Numbered from the stretch's first letter, positions 35,030 to 63,046 are shown. The stretch: DNA of 64,000 nt from Cichorium intybus (GCA_023525715.1 CM042015.1:86545250-86609249), one strand, 5' to 3'. Notes: generated from the sequence alone by a model not told the origin. Made by a program: numbers and translations.

Positions 35030-35885
35030 TGATGAAGCGCTTTGATATTGCATATTTTACGCATTATTGGATAGGGTTTGAGTTGTTTTATTGTTATAAA
35101 AAGACAAATATCACTCACTTTTAGTGCTAGTTGCTTTGTGTGAAGTTTATGCTAAAGTACATGGTTTAAAGTGAAATTTGGAACAAGATGAGGGGCAAAA
35201 AGGAAAAGGAGGCGAATCAGGAGGAGTTTGCAACACTATCCTTTAGGGATAGCAGGGCTATCTCGTGATAAAGACGAAATCTCAATTTCAAATTTCGAAA
35301 GCATGGAAATCAAGGAAGATGTGGAGATAGCGACGCTATCTGTAGGTTTTTTGCCTATAAATACGGGTCCCAGTCCGACTTTTGGGGCATCCCGGGGCAA
35401 CATCAAGGGATCCAATAGTTTGTTTCTTACTTGTTTTTAGTTCCAATTGATATAGTTTGGTTAGATATTTGGCTTTTTGTTAGTTTATATCAACTCGGTA
35501 TCGATGTATTCCGTATTTAGGAATTTCTTTGGTCGCTCGATGATTGGATTAGATTCAGGAGAAATCATTCGACTCTTGTAGTTCTTTTGGTTTGTTTAGA
35601 TTGTTTTTTGGTTGAAGTATTGTTTGGAATGCTTTCGGTTTTGGTTTTATAAAAGAAAGTTATTTTCGGTTTCATGTTGTTCTAGATCTACAATTAGATC
35701 TTTGTTTTATCTTGATTTCGTTGAGTTTCAGTTTGTTCCAAGTGTTAGTAGTTTTCTTGTTATAAAGTGACACTATTGCTAGGTTTCTTTCGACACAAAG
35801 TGTCAACAACGAACTCCTTAGTTCGACCCTTATTTACCCTAACTATTTGATAGTAAGGTTTTTATATTTGACTTTGACTGCATCA
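35030..35885 (+). repeat. 3' LTR of an Athila/Tat-type Ty3 retrotransposon
   Basis: Begins tgatgaagcgctttg just after the aagtgtgggg polypurine tract and ends ctttgactgcatca. It has a TATA-like cctataaatacg at about 35355-35366. Just upstream are two short palindromes, gatagcagggctatc (about 35250) and agatagcgacgctatct (about 35325). No second LTR is present in the window. Confidence 0.6.
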
Positions 35886-35895
35886 ATGATTGCTA

Positions 35896-38106
35896 ACATG
35901 TCCCTACTTCTCCCTTAAAAGGATTCCATCCTTGGAATCACATCATAATCTACAAACTCAGAGTATCTTCTTATTATTTCTTCTTTAGTTTCCCAAGTTA
36001 AACTTGTTCCTAGAGAGTGCTTCCACTTGACTAATATTAAGTCAATTTCCTTATTCCTTAATTTCTTAGTCTTCACTTCGAGGATTTCTTCAGGTTCTTC
36101 TACCATCTTGCTGGGAGTTTCAACTCTCAAATCCTCCAAAGTAATTACTTTCTCTTCCTTCCCAACGTACTTATTCAAATAACACACATGAAACGTATCA
36201 TGTATTCCCTTGAGCTCTAGTGGTAAGTTAATTTGGAAGGCCTAAAGGCCTACTTTCTCCAAAATCTCTAAAGCTCCTATATACCTTGGACACAACTTTC
36301 CTTTCTTCCCATACCTGATTACTCCCTTCTAAGGAGAAACCTTAAGCATCACCATATCGCCCACATTCAAATCATATGGTCTTTTATTCAAATTAGAGTA
36401 ACTTCTTTGTCTGTACTGAGCTTCCTTCATGTATTCCCTTGAGCTCTAGTGGTAAGTTAATTTGGAAGGCCTAAAGGCCTACTTTCTCCAAAATCTCTAA
36501 AGCTCCTATATACCTTGGACACAACTTTCCTTTCTTCCCATACCTGATTACTCCCTTCTAAGGAGAAACCTTAAGCATCACCATATCGCCCACATTCAAA
36601 TCATATGGTCTTTTATTCAAATTAGAGTAACTTCTTTGTCTGTACTGAGCTTCCTTCATATTGGCTTAAATTACTCCAATCTTTTCATTTGTTATTACAA
36701 TTTCTGGCCTGCTAACTTTGCCTCAACTGCTTCTAACCAACATAACGACATTCTACATTTTCTCCCATAAAGGGCCTCAATGGTGGCATCCCAATGCTAG
36801 AGTGATAACTGTAGATATACGCAAATTCTACTAAGGTTAGATGCTGATCCCATTTGCCACCAAAATTAATGACACAAGATCTTAGCATGTCTTCGAGTGT
36901 CTGGATGGTCCTTTCGCTTTGACCATTCTTCTGAGGATGATAAGTTGTGCTTAAATTGATCCGCATCTTCATTTCTTATTGAAGAGAATTCCATAATCTT
37001 GAGGTAAACCTCGCATCAAAATCGGACACGATCGTGGAGGGTACTCCATGTAGTCTTACCACCTCACCAAAATACATCTTTGCTAACTTTTCAAGTGGCG
37101 TCGGTTCCCTAATCGCAAGGAACATTGTGCTTTTTGTCAAACTATCCACTATGACCCAAATGGCATCATGCCCCTTGCTTGTTCTCGATAAACTTACAAC
37201 GAAATCCATCAAATATCATCCTACTTCCCAACTGGGATCTGCAAGGATTGTGCTCTTCTACACTGTACTTGATGTTTTGATTTACTTGTGCACACGTCGC
37301 ACATTTTTAGACATATGTTGCCACTCTCGCGTTTACTGCGAGCCACTAATAATGTTGCTTCAATTCTCGATAAGTCCTTGTGCTCCCGGGATGAATCGAG
37401 TAGTTGGATTTGTGGGAATCATCCAAGACGAGTTTTGGACTCCCACTATACTTAGGAACCCATATTCTTCTTATAAAGGTTTTTAAACCTTGCTGACTCA
37501 CTTCAATTTCATCTTTCTTTCCTAATTTTTCATTCTTAATATGGTATTCCTTCAGAGTTTCTAGTTGGAAATTCTTTAACCTATCAAAAAGGCTTGAAAC
37601 TACTTCAATCCTCATTAATCTACCTTTTACTCTCTTTTCATGATCCTTATTGGCTTAAGGCATTAGCCACCACGTTAGCCTTTCCAACATAGCACACAAT
37701 TTGATAATCGTAACCGTTGAATGAGTTCAATCAATCTCCTTTGCCTCATATTCAGTTCCTTTTGAGTGAACACATACTACAAACTCTTATGACCGATATA
37801 CAGCCTGCACATCGTGCCATACGAATAATGCCTCCAAATTTTTAGGGCAAAGACTATCGCAGCCAGCTCCAAATCATGTGTCGTATAGCGTGTTTCTGGA
37901 TCCTTTAACAGATGTGAAGCATACACTATCACATTATATCGCTGCATAAGCACACAACCCAAGCCCTTACTGGAGGCATCACTGAAGACCATAAAGTCTT
38001 CCATTCCTTTAGGTAGTGACAAGATCGGAGCTTCACATAACTTTCCTTTCAACATATCAAATACTTCTTGTTGTTTGTCTCCCCATAAAATATTAATATG
38101 TTGCAC
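35896..38106 (-). pseudogene. Ty3/gypsy pol remnant: RNase H, integrase and chromodomain-like end
   Basis: On the minus strand, in order: RNase H (38106-37777, VFSDASSKGLGCVLMQ, LAAIVFALKIWRHY); integrase zinc-finger region (37615-37346); integrase core (37212-36733, with DFVVSLSRTSKGHDAIWVI, IVSDFDARFTSRLW, STTYHPQKNGQSERTIQTLE); integrase C-terminal stretch (36660-36190, with an internal tandem duplication); and a chromodomain-like end (36187-35915, VKWKHSLGTSLTWE). Several stops and frameshifts break it and the reverse transcriptase is missing, cut off at 38106. The chromodomain-like end suggests a chromovirus, but the clade is not certain. Confidence 0.82.
36199..36656. repeat. Exact 229-bp tandem duplication inside the Ty3 remnant
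   Basis: 36199-36427 and 36428-36656 read the same throughout, each running from 'catgtattcccttgagctc' to 'gtactgagcttcctt'. The junction sits at a short 'cttcat' microhomology. As 229 is not a multiple of three it shifts the integrase reading frame. Confidence 0.9.
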
Positions 38107-38168
38107 TTATTAAAAAATAAATATTATACACAGTTAAGTATTTTCCAAAAATTTAAATATTATATTTA

Positions 38169-38191
38169 TTATGATTATGATTATGATTATG

Positions 38192-38230
<39 letters not shown>

Positions 38231-38370
38231 TGTATAATAATATCACATTATTATTATTATTATGAATATTACTAAAAAATATAAAAATAAGAATAATAAG
38301 AATAATGATAATAAATATAATAATAGCAATAACAAGAATACTGATAAATAATAATAATAATAATAATGAT
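38169..38370. repeat. (ATT)n/(TAA)n and (GATTAT)n microsatellite cluster
   Basis: gattat repeats pass into (ATT)n at about 38190-38230, then imperfect TAATAA-type runs to about 38365. Confidence 0.85.
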
Positions 38371-38449
38371 AAGTGTGTCAATGAAAAATCTTAATATTGA
38401 TGATAATTAAAAAAATATTATTAATTAAGTTGCATTGGTAAAACGTCGG

Positions 38450-38832
38450 TATAAGTATGTGTGTGTATGAGTATAAGTATGTGTATATAAGTATAAGTCT
38501 GTATATAAGTATGAGTATGGGTATATATGTGTATACGAGTATGAGTGTGTGTATGAGTATGTGTATGTGTTTATATTAGTATGAGTGTATGTGTGTACGT
38601 ATGTCTATGAGTAAGAGTGTATGTGTGTATAAGTATGAGTGTGTGTGTGTATGAGTATGAGTATAATTATGTGTATATGGGTATGAGTGTGTGTATGAGT
38701 ATGAGTGCGTATGTATAAGAATGAGTGTATGCATGTGTATCTATGAGTATGAGTGTATGTGTGTCTGTGAGTATGAGTATAAGTGTATGTGTGTGTAAGT
38801 ATGAGTATACGTGTGTGTGTGTGTGTGCATAA
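38450..38832. repeat. Degenerate tandem array of tatgagtg/tgtgtatg units
   Basis: About 380 bases consisting almost entirely of short variants of gtatgagtgtg and ataagtatg, ending in (GT)n at about 38812-38826. No coding potential. Confidence 0.85.
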
Positions 38833-38835
38833 ATG

Positions 38836-41090
38836 TAAAGCCCCATTTTTTCTTAACTATTTGTTTAGGTATTATATGGATTAATTCCACTTTTATTGGA
38901 AAATATGACAAATTAATTATGATAATAATAATTATAGAAATAATGGTGATAATATAAATTATGTAATAAAAATATTAAGAATGTTTGATTATATATTTAT
39001 ACGTTTAGGCAATTTGAGGGGCTTATATGACATTAGGAAAAAGTTATTTTTCTAGGATTATGTTGCATGGAGGGGGGGGGTGTTATTTATGACTCTGCCA
39101 TTTGCACATTGTTGCATGAATTTGGGCCGAGATTTTCCTCCTCAACCAAGATCTCGACACAGTCTTTAGCCCAAGATTTTCCTCCTCGGTCCACCACCAT
39201 CGACAACCGCTTGGATGTCGGAAAACCACCGCAAAGCCACCACCTTGACGGCTGTGGGTGGATGTTTGTGATTCAATTGTTGTACCCAGCTGATTAACTG
39301 ATCCTTGGTTTAAAATCACATGTATGTAAAGTGGGTTCTTCGTCTTCTCTCTATACCATGAACCACCACCACCACCGGTTGACCACCCATCACCGCTACC
39401 GAACCACCCTCGAGAAGTGATTGTTAATATTGGTAAATTTCAGTTCCTTGGCTTAGGATTGAGTATAGAATCATTAATATGTTCAATTGTTGGTTTGGTT
39501 TTGGTGAGGTAGTTTAGCATCATCTTTCGACCACGGTAGCACCACCATAGCGTCACCACCACCACCTCGTAGGAGGCTGTGCTTGTGGCTTTGAACATCC
39601 CCAATGTCTGGTTCTCAATACCCGATAGATGATGATGAAGGACATAACCCAAACATGTTTATAAATTTATGTAAAAGATATGATTTCATGCGATAGTTAA
39701 ATCTTGTGATCACTAGTTCTAGTTCATGAATTGATCATTACAAAAGTCTTAATGTACATCTTAACTCTAACAATTAGTAATCAGGTTATTAAGAACTTAA
39801 TAGAGGTTGTATGTGAAGAACAAGCAAGAAGACATGTTAAAAGTTGAATGAAAGATGCAAAATGTTCGTAACAGCAAGAATCCCTATTCTTGCAAGCTGT
39901 TTTATGAAAGGGACAGATTTGGAGAAAAGTCTGTGAGACAAGAAGTGTGCGAAATTGAGTCCAGTTTCTAGAAAGGTATAGCACATGTCGTTTGGACTTA
40001 CATTTCAGGAGATATGTTATGAACAATAGACAAGGGTCTAAAAAGGACCTAATGTGGAAATCTTATAAAATGGAGTTGGGAGATCATATACACCAAACCT
40101 TTAAAATACGTTGTAAAAGGCTCTTGATTGGACCTTGTGACATTTGAATCTCATGACTTAATAATTGGGTTAAGGACTTAATAAATGACTAAAAGGGGGA
40201 ACTAGTAAACATTGTGATTTCGCGTGAAAATCCAACCTTCAACATTTACTTGCAAGTTCATGTCTTAATCAATTAGAGATGGCGTAAATGTGTATATGAA
40301 AAACTTTAAGGGTTCATGTTGTAAAGAACTTAATGGGTTAAGGTCTTTTGGAAAAGACTTAATGAATGGGTGGAAAAGGAAGCAAAAATGTATAATACGT
40401 ATAAGTATTAATAAGTAGCGAATTGTATGATAATCTAAGTATTGTCTATTGATAATATTTTCAGGAATTACGTGTTATGTTTGATGGTTGGCTTTTGGAT
40501 CCTTGCTAGCGGCTATCAGGTGAGTTACACTAACTCGTCTATTATGTTAACAATGCATGTAATGTGCTATGTATAAAGTGAATGTATATTTATGGCTTTT
40601 CAATGGTATAATGTAATCATGAAGGACCCATGGGGTGAAGTGATTTAGTCTGCTGGTCATGAAGGATCTACAGGGTGAAGTGGCATGTGGCCAAAGGCAG
40701 TGTCCGAGACAAGCCCTTTGGGGGAATCGACATGTGTATAGTAGTTAGTACCAACTGTACGTGTTAAAGAAGTTAAGTTATGATGTGTTAAGTTATGTTA
40801 TGTTATGTTAAGTTGTGATGTATTACATGTGTGTGAATGAATGTATGTGTTACGTGAATGCATGTGATTGATATATTATGCGAGTATTGTGTTCATCATT
40901 AAGCGTTTCCGCTTACCCGTTGAATTCTAACATTTCAAGTTTAAGGGGTATTTTTGGAAAGGACACGGTGTGATCGCTCCGAGCTCGTATCAACAAAAAT
41001 GTAGGGACCCTTTTGAGTAATTTAATAAACTAAAGTCTTCCGCTTGTGTTTTAAGATTTCATTCAAAGTTTGTTACTGATGGAAAAAGAT
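38836..41090 (+). mobile_element. Possible solo LTR or LTR fragment
   Basis: Begins tgtaaagccccatttt, includes 'catgaaggacccatggggtg' (about 40618) and a related copy about 40 bases later, a 'tatcaggtgagtt' motif near 40517 and a 'gcgtttccgcttacccgtt' stretch near 40903. All are of the kind seen in long Ty3-type plant LTRs. No target duplication was found. The open frame at 39067 has no protein features. Confidence 0.35.
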
Positions 41091-41106
41091 TTATGGAAGT
41101 ACAACG

Positions 41107-41196
41107 CAAAATAATAATAATAATAATAATAATAATATGAAAACATAAAACGAAAAAAATACACACAAGCATGTACACCCTCCAAACCCATCACTC

Positions 41197-41236
<40 letters not shown>

Positions 41237-41335
41237 GTAATAGTAATAATAATAGTAATAGTAATAGTAATAGTAGTAGTAGTAGTAGAAATAATAATAA
41301 TAATAATAACAACAACAACAATAATAATAATAAAT
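41107..41335. repeat. (TAA)n microsatellites with TAG/CAA variants
   Basis: Runs of TAA at 41110-41137 and 41200-41335 with TAG-rich and CAA interruptions. The poly-Leu, poly-Ile and poly-Tyr open frames here are artefacts of the repeat. Confidence 0.95.
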
Positions 41336-41353
41336 AAAGGAAGAGAAATATTG

Positions 41354-41436
41354 GACGATGTTTCTAACCGACGTGGTAGTTATGTTTCTCTCCCACATTG
41401 GAGACTCGGGTTCAAACCCCAGCTCCACCTTTTTTA
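41354..41436 (+). mobile_element. tRNA-like sequence, probable SINE head
   Basis: A B-box-like gggttcaaaccccagctcc at about 41408-41426 is followed by a T6 terminator-like run. The upstream part, 'ccgacgtggtagttatg', resembles an A-box. The acceptor stem does not pair, so it is a SINE or tRNA remnant rather than a working tRNA. Confidence 0.4.
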
Positions 41437-41648
41437 GACATTTGATTTGTTACGCAATACCGACACACCCTTTCTGTACATAGCTATTGTGTCAGTATGT
41501 TGTTTAGTTGTACACTATTTTCCAAAAACTTATATTCTCTATTTCCAAAAATTTCCATTATGTAATTTTAAAAAAATATTATACACACTCTGAAGTATTT
41601 TTCAAAAACTTAAATACTATATTTATTATCATTATTATTTGTATCATT

Positions 41649-41649
41649 G

Positions 41650-41690
<41 letters not shown>
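41649..41690. repeat. (ATT)n microsatellite
   Basis: An uninterrupted ATT run of about 14 units. Confidence 0.9.
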
Positions 41691-41691
<1 letters not shown>

Positions 41692-41914
41692 TCAATTATG
41701 TTTATTATTATTATTTCAATACTTAAGTATTTATATTAATTTATTTTGCTTTTATAGCCAATAATCAATTAATAGTTCTATTTAATTAAGTGTGTATACT
41801 ATTATGCATAGAAATTAGAATTTTTTATACACACATTTATTTTTAAATGTAAAAAAGTATGCATGATACTTATTATATATAGATACTGATTAACAAAATG
41901 AAGAACAAATGAAC

Positions 41915-42023
<109 letters not shown>

Positions 42024-42129
42024 CACTCATATTTAAATGTAAGAAAAGGAAAAATTATATATACACACTTACATTTACATAGGCTTAATAATAATAATGA
42101 TAAACAAAACAAGTATTATTTACTTTTTT

Positions 42130-42310
42130 GCGTGGGTAACGCGTCGGTATATACACACACGCTGAAGCGTCACTAATTGGTCATTATTGCGAAGCTAATA
42201 ATAGGGTTTCAGATTTCATCACAATTGTATCGGTATATATACCATCGGTAATTACTGACGTATGTTTTGCATAGGTAATATTCGTGGATATTACCCGGTT
42301 TTCTAGTAGG
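42130..42310. mobile_element. Possible CACTA (En/Spm) terminal remnant
   Basis: The segment ends 'ttacccggttttctagtag' near 42309, close to the inverse of the CACTACTAGAAAACCGGG end typical of CACTA elements. It contains several cgtcggta/atcggtat subterminal motifs. A similar 'aaaacgtcggtata' occurs at about 38440. The last two bases expected of a CACTA end are changed. Confidence 0.35.
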
Positions 42311-42757
42311 AAATATGTGTAATAGGAACATGTCTTCACTAATTACAATGGCAGGAACATTTTAGGGTATTATTTATCTCCCCTATTACCCTTAAATGTT
42401 ATAATGATGTGCCAGTTTCTTGCTGGGTTTGTTTTGTTTTAATATATTATTGTCATTTTCGCCATATTTTGATTAGATTACATAATATTAATCAATAATA
42501 ATAACTATTAGCTTTACGTCAAATTTTATGTTTTCTTCTTTGTAAATAAATCGTGTATATAGTTTATTTGATTAGAGCAATACGAAAATGATGTAACCAT
42601 CAGTCCAATAGTTTCCAACAACAGTTTCCAACAACATGCAACTTATTTTCATAGCATTTATCAGACACAAAATTTAAGCTACATGACACTGATCGACTTG
42701 TAATGTGTATGCATTTTCTAGTCTCTTTGTTCGAATATGGACCTCCAATTTATAGCT

Positions 42758-58409
<15,652 letters not shown>

Positions 58410-59583
58410 CTACAAAACATTATCCACATCATGCATACATACATACATACATACATATATATGTATGTGAAGTCCTTTTATAATGGTCTCTTACATCTTA
58501 TAGTCCTCTTATTTTGCTGTTAACTTCTTCGTAGTTCAATAAAATTTGAGTAAAAAGAAAATTGTGTGTATCTATGTGTGTTTGTAATTAAAAATTAATT
58601 ATAATAAAAAAATTAAAGTAGTTATGACAAATGTAAATGTTAATCGATTTAAAAAAAATCCATGTCATAATAATCGACAAAGCATCCACAATGGTAGACA
58701 TATATTATTACTTATTATTTTTGTCAAAACATCTTTGCACTAATTTTTAACAGGTTATCGAAAATCTTCTTCAATTGTTAACCTCTTCTATTTTCTATCT
58801 AAAATGTTCAATAAAATCCTTCTTATTTAATTTTTTAGTTTTTAAGAACACATCATATATCAATAATATTACTAAACATATACATGTTGATAATAAAAAT
58901 TTGTTGCAACAAACCATTAATAAGAAGATATTACAAAACATCTGCCACAAGCTACTATTCATATTTTGATTTAATTACATTGCACAATATTTAACGACAT
59001 ACAAGTTGTTTGTTTGTCATTACCTGCATGACAAACTCACTTACTCTTACCACAAGTCGTTCTATGATATCGACATACGTGGTTGGATGCGAAAAGTATA
59101 AGATAATGTGATTATATGTAAAATTCTTCATATATAGATGATGCGTTTTTTTTCTCTTAACATGTAATGGCACAAAAATCTCATTTTATAGACATTCAGT
59201 GCCACAAATAAACAAAATTACAAACACAACTATCTTGAGTTTTTTCGAAAATATATGATACGATAAAACTTTTACTATCTATAGACATAAAAAAATATTT
59301 CAAATAATAGTAGCTATGAATTTAATATTGAACACTTATTAAATAATCAGATAGTTAATAAAATAAGTAAGTTGGTGAAGAAGTAATAAAAAATTAAAAT
59401 TAAAACGTAATAGGGAAAGTAAACCAAATATTATTGAATGATGGAGTTATAAATATACAATTAAAATGTAAAATAATTATTTTTTAAATAATAATGGTTG
59501 ATAGAAATAAGTCTTATTTCCCATTAATGAAGAAAGTGTTTTTAGCAACAATAATCAATGATAATAAAATAGAACAACGACAA
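58410..59583. other. AT-rich sequence upstream of the second coding exon of the triterpene synthase
   Basis: A (CATA)n run at about 58431-58465. I searched both strands by eye for the missing first exon (a WEFDP-type stretch) and found none here. Confidence 0.5.
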
Positions 59584-59592
59584 TAGTCAAAA

Positions 59593-61184
59593 GACAAAAT
59601 TTCATAAATGGTTCATGTGATTTCATAGAATATCAAGTATTGTTGTTAACTTTTTTTTATCTCAATGATAGTTCTTATGGTTTTAATTTCTATCATGAAT
59701 AGTCTCTCTCCCATATAAAAAGACTTTTATGCCATTTTATTTTATTTTATCTTTTTCTTTAAAACTAATTTTATATGAAAAAAGACAAATAAAATAAAAA
59801 GACACCCTCACCCTCACCCACTTCCACTTCACTCATTTCTCATGGGTATTTATACCAAAAAACCGTTACATGATGAGAGAGTAAATTCGGGTTAATGAGA
59901 GGGTCTCGTCAGTTATAAACCTAGGCATTATAAATAGCACGGAAAATAGAGTGAAATGCACACATAAATTGTAAGAATCGTGAAAGAATCGAGGGGGAAA
60001 TCGAAGAGGGAAGTTGGTGAAGTTTTCCCGGAGCTTTTAGCAATTAAGGAGATCACTTAGTAGAGCCAAGCTTGTTCTAAGGGCTGCATTACCCAGGTGA
60101 GTTTTTCGTGTTCTGTGGTTGCTTGCACAAAATGTTTATCATGTAAAATGTGGTTATTAAATGTTTATTTTATAAATCGTTGATGGTATGCATGAAAACG
60201 TTATTTGCCTTTACTTGTCTACTATGTGTCGTACTAGTGGGAACGGGGTGTTTATTAGTCGTGAGCATGACGGATGTATTGCAAACGACAGGGTTGGGAA
60301 TTGAGAATATTTACTCACTTCCTTGGATATTTAAAATGCTTGAGCATAAGGGTGTGTTGTGCAAAGTGGGAAGGGAAACGGGCCTTTGGTTCTTTCTCTG
60401 GATAATTAAACGTTCCCCTAAATTGTGACATTGGGTGCTATCCACTTTACTGTGATTCGATGTTAAAACTATTTGTTTTTTTTTTGTTTTTTTTTATTTT
60501 GATGGACATGTATGTGCAACACGAACTCACTAGGCCCTAGGCTTACCCTGTTAGAATTTTAAATGTGCGCAACCCAGGGAACAACTTAGCGAGTGACAGT
60601 GGGAAGGGGAAAGAGAAAACTTAGGTGGAATGAAGACATAGAAGTTTCACGAAGACGTAACACCCGATGCTCGCTTATCAATAATTTTATCTTATTTTAT
60701 TGCTTCCGCTATTGTTAAGATGATAATAGGAGTTTTTAATTGTCGCTAGTATTACTTTGGGATTGGTTTCGTTATCTATTTTATTTTGGAAAATTGGGGT
60801 GTTACAGAAGATGCAGAATTAGGGTTAATCGTAGTAGATGAAAGGAAACAAAGGATACCATCATGAACAGTGGTGCGGTGGTGGACGATGGTGGTGAGCA
60901 ATGGTGGCAGGTGGGGTGCTGGTATGGTGAGAAATGAGTGAGTGGGGGAGGGAGGGGGGGGGGGTTGAGGGTGTGTGTTATTTTTATTTTTTTTAATATA
61001 CATTAGTTTAAAGAAAAATATAAAATAAAATAAAAAGGGTATAAAAGTATTTTTATATGGGTGGAGAAACATTCTTGATAAAAATTGAAATTACAGGGAC
61101 TTTCATTGTGATAAAAAAGTTAATGACGAAATTTGATATTCTATGAAACATTGAAACCACACTAACCATTTATGAAGTTTTGTC
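59593..61184. mobile_element. Mutator-like element with 9-bp target duplication
   Basis: TIRs of about 250 bp (59593-59845 and about 60935-61184) begin gacaaaatttcataaatgg. They are flanked by an identical 9-bp duplication, tagtcaaaa, at 59584-59592 and 61185-61193. The gacaaaa terminus is shared with the MULE at 4549. The interior contains an LTR-like insertion (59860-60806) and a short stretch of its own (60807-60935). No transposase. Confidence 0.85.
59860..60806 (+). repeat. LTR-like sequence inside the MULE
   Basis: TATA-like cattataaatagca at about 59928-59941, a 'ttacccaggtgagtttttc' motif near 60090, and an end reading ttggggtgttaca at about 60794-60806, the same terminal form as the solo LTR at 8867. 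The left border and target duplication could not be fixed, so it may be truncated. Confidence 0.4.
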
Positions 61185-61620
61185 TAGTCAAAATATACTA
61201 TGACTTGTTACTTTTACGCATCAAATTCTTTTTAACTTTAACTATTTATTTAAACTCTTTTTCAATAATAAACTTCAGGGAAAATATTTTTATAAAAAAA
61301 AATAACTAACTTATCAATCATTTATCTAAAATATTATACAAAACCTCCTTATTTAATTTGCCATTTCTTACGCACACGTAATCTTTTAATGTGAGCAAAA
61401 CTGAAGAGAAATGTCGCTAAACTTTAATATTCAAATAATTAAATATATTATAATACATCATTTTAAAAAAACTATTACGAATATATTAATAAAACTAAAA
61501 GAATAAGTTTATCATATTATATAGAGTAAACTGCAAAATTGGTCTATGTGTTTATCAAAAACTGTGGATTGTGTTTAAAAAATTTTCTATTTGCATGATA
61601 GGTCTAAAATCAAGTTTATC

Positions 61621-61735
61621 AATATATTAATAAAACTAAAAGAATAAGTTTATCAATATATTAATAAAAGTAAAAGAATAAATTTTCTATTACGAATATA
61701 TTTAATAAAACTAAAAGAATAAGTTTATCAAGAAT
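61621..61735. repeat. Flank-derived triplicated insertion within the TIR
   Basis: Relative to the 6356 copy, about 115 bases are inserted after ggtctaaaatcaag. They consist of three copies of 'atattaataaaactaaaaga', 'ataagtttatca' and variants. The same sequence stands just outside the element at about 61476-61516. Confidence 0.7.
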
Positions 61736-61806
61736 TTCTTGTTGATTTGGTCATTGACAAATTTGAAATGACTAAATTGCTTTTTTTAATTTCTTTTTAT
61801 ATTTTC

Positions 61807-63046
61807 AAGGCAAAATGACACTATAGTCCAACCAACTATTAGTTGTTGGTTTAAAATGTCTCTGAACTATTTTTTTTTTTTGCTTTCTAAAGGAATGAGC
61901 TTATATTTTGTGCGTCTAAATACTCCTTAAGTAGAAATTAAAGGGGTAATCCAGTTACCCCTGCTTAGTCATCAAATTGGACTGCTACACCGTCACATGA
62001 CTTGTCGTCGTTTGACTTAGGATCTTTGGGCTTTGACACAGGGGCAACAAATTAGATCATCAGCATCAAAAGATCCGGTCTCACCCTTCTTGCCCAAAAT
62101 CGATAACCCACTTTGCCTTGTACTTCCTCGATTTCCCTTCTTGTTAAATTCAAGAACGTCGGAACCCTCTTTGGCCTTCAGCATCGTCGCCGCTTTTCTT
62201 TTCTTATACCGTTTCCAAGCCGCTTGTATAAAACACTCCACCCAAGTCCTCCACCGGTGCGAATGAACCCTAAACGTGTGCCTCAGTTTCTTACCGTGCA
62301 GCTTTCGGAACTGCCTCGCCACAAATACAAATCTTTTGAAGTAAGAGCAAAAGCTTCCACCTCATAAATGGTGGTGACGGTGCCTGTGGATAATGGGGTT
62401 GCCGCAATCTACGCTGTGATTATAATAGTCAACGTTTTCCCACCGAATTGGAATTCACGGTTTTTATTGGCGATTGAAACATCACAAAATCGTACCGGAA
62501 ATCGTGTCAGGATGTGATTGGAACTCCAAGAAATCGAATGAGGTAACGTTCTAGGAATCGATCGGTACAATTGTAGCTTTGATTAGGTGCGATGTAGAAT
62601 CAATTGGGTACGTGAATTAGAATCGATTGGGACTAACTTCTAACTATGATTGGGTACGGAGCGATCAAAACGAGATTCGTGCCTCTGTTAGCGAATTAGC
62701 AGTCAGTCCCAATCAAGAAATCGAACCAGGTACCGTGACGTTGAACGGTGAGATTCTACGATGGGCGCAGGAAACATGAAGCCGGGATGAAATGTTAGCC
62801 AGGAGTGTTGATGATATTTGTTGAATAATGGAACACATAGGCTTACATGTAGGACTTAATGATCCTTCTCACATTACATGTAGGACATGAGGTGGCATAA
62901 ATAACACTAAAACCGGTTATAAAGGTTAAGGTGTCCAAGAAAGCAGGTAAAAATCAAGTTCATGCCCCTAGAAAGCAAGAAAAATATTTTAAGGACCTTT
63001 TAGACCAAAAACCAATAGTTGATTGGGTTTGAGTGTCATTTTGCCA
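61807..63046. mobile_element. Pack-MULE nested in the WRKY MULE, carrying a CNGC fragment
   Basis: The TIR left end at 61809 (ggcaaaatgacactatagtc) and the right end near 63045 are inverted copies over about 60 bp, including 'ccaaccaactattag' versus 'caatagttgattgg'. Flanking attttc repeats (61801-61806 and 63047-63052) suggest a decayed target duplication; a full 9-bp match is not seen. The interior includes the ion-channel fragment at 62017-62405. Confidence 0.72.
62017..62405 (-). pseudogene. Captured C-terminal fragment of a cyclic nucleotide-gated ion channel (CNGC)
   Basis: On the minus strand from about 62405: STGTVTTIYEVEAFALTSKD, then a one-base frameshift near 62335 and RQFRKLHGKKLRHTFRVHS, HRWRTWVECFIQAAWKRYKK, ending ...CCPCVKAQRS. 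This is the end of the cyclic-nucleotide-binding domain followed by the calmodulin-binding helix and IQ motif (FIQAAWKRYKKRK) of plant CNGCs, which are plasma-membrane calcium/cation channels. All transmembrane segments and most of the nucleotide-binding fold are absent. It is a transduplicated piece. The part from 62322 down is open for 101 codons. Confidence 0.82.

Noticed and set aside
39067..39652. Open frames around 39067-39319 and 39440-39652
   Set aside because: His- and Thr-rich composition from caccacc repeats, no recognisable domain, and they lie in a probable LTR.
41354..41436. Functional tRNA gene
   Set aside because: Has a B-box-like stretch and a T run, but no acceptor stem or cloverleaf could be paired; listed only as tRNA-like.
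41091..41437. Poly-Leu, poly-Ile and poly-Tyr open frames
   Set aside because: Artefacts of the (TAA)n repeat.
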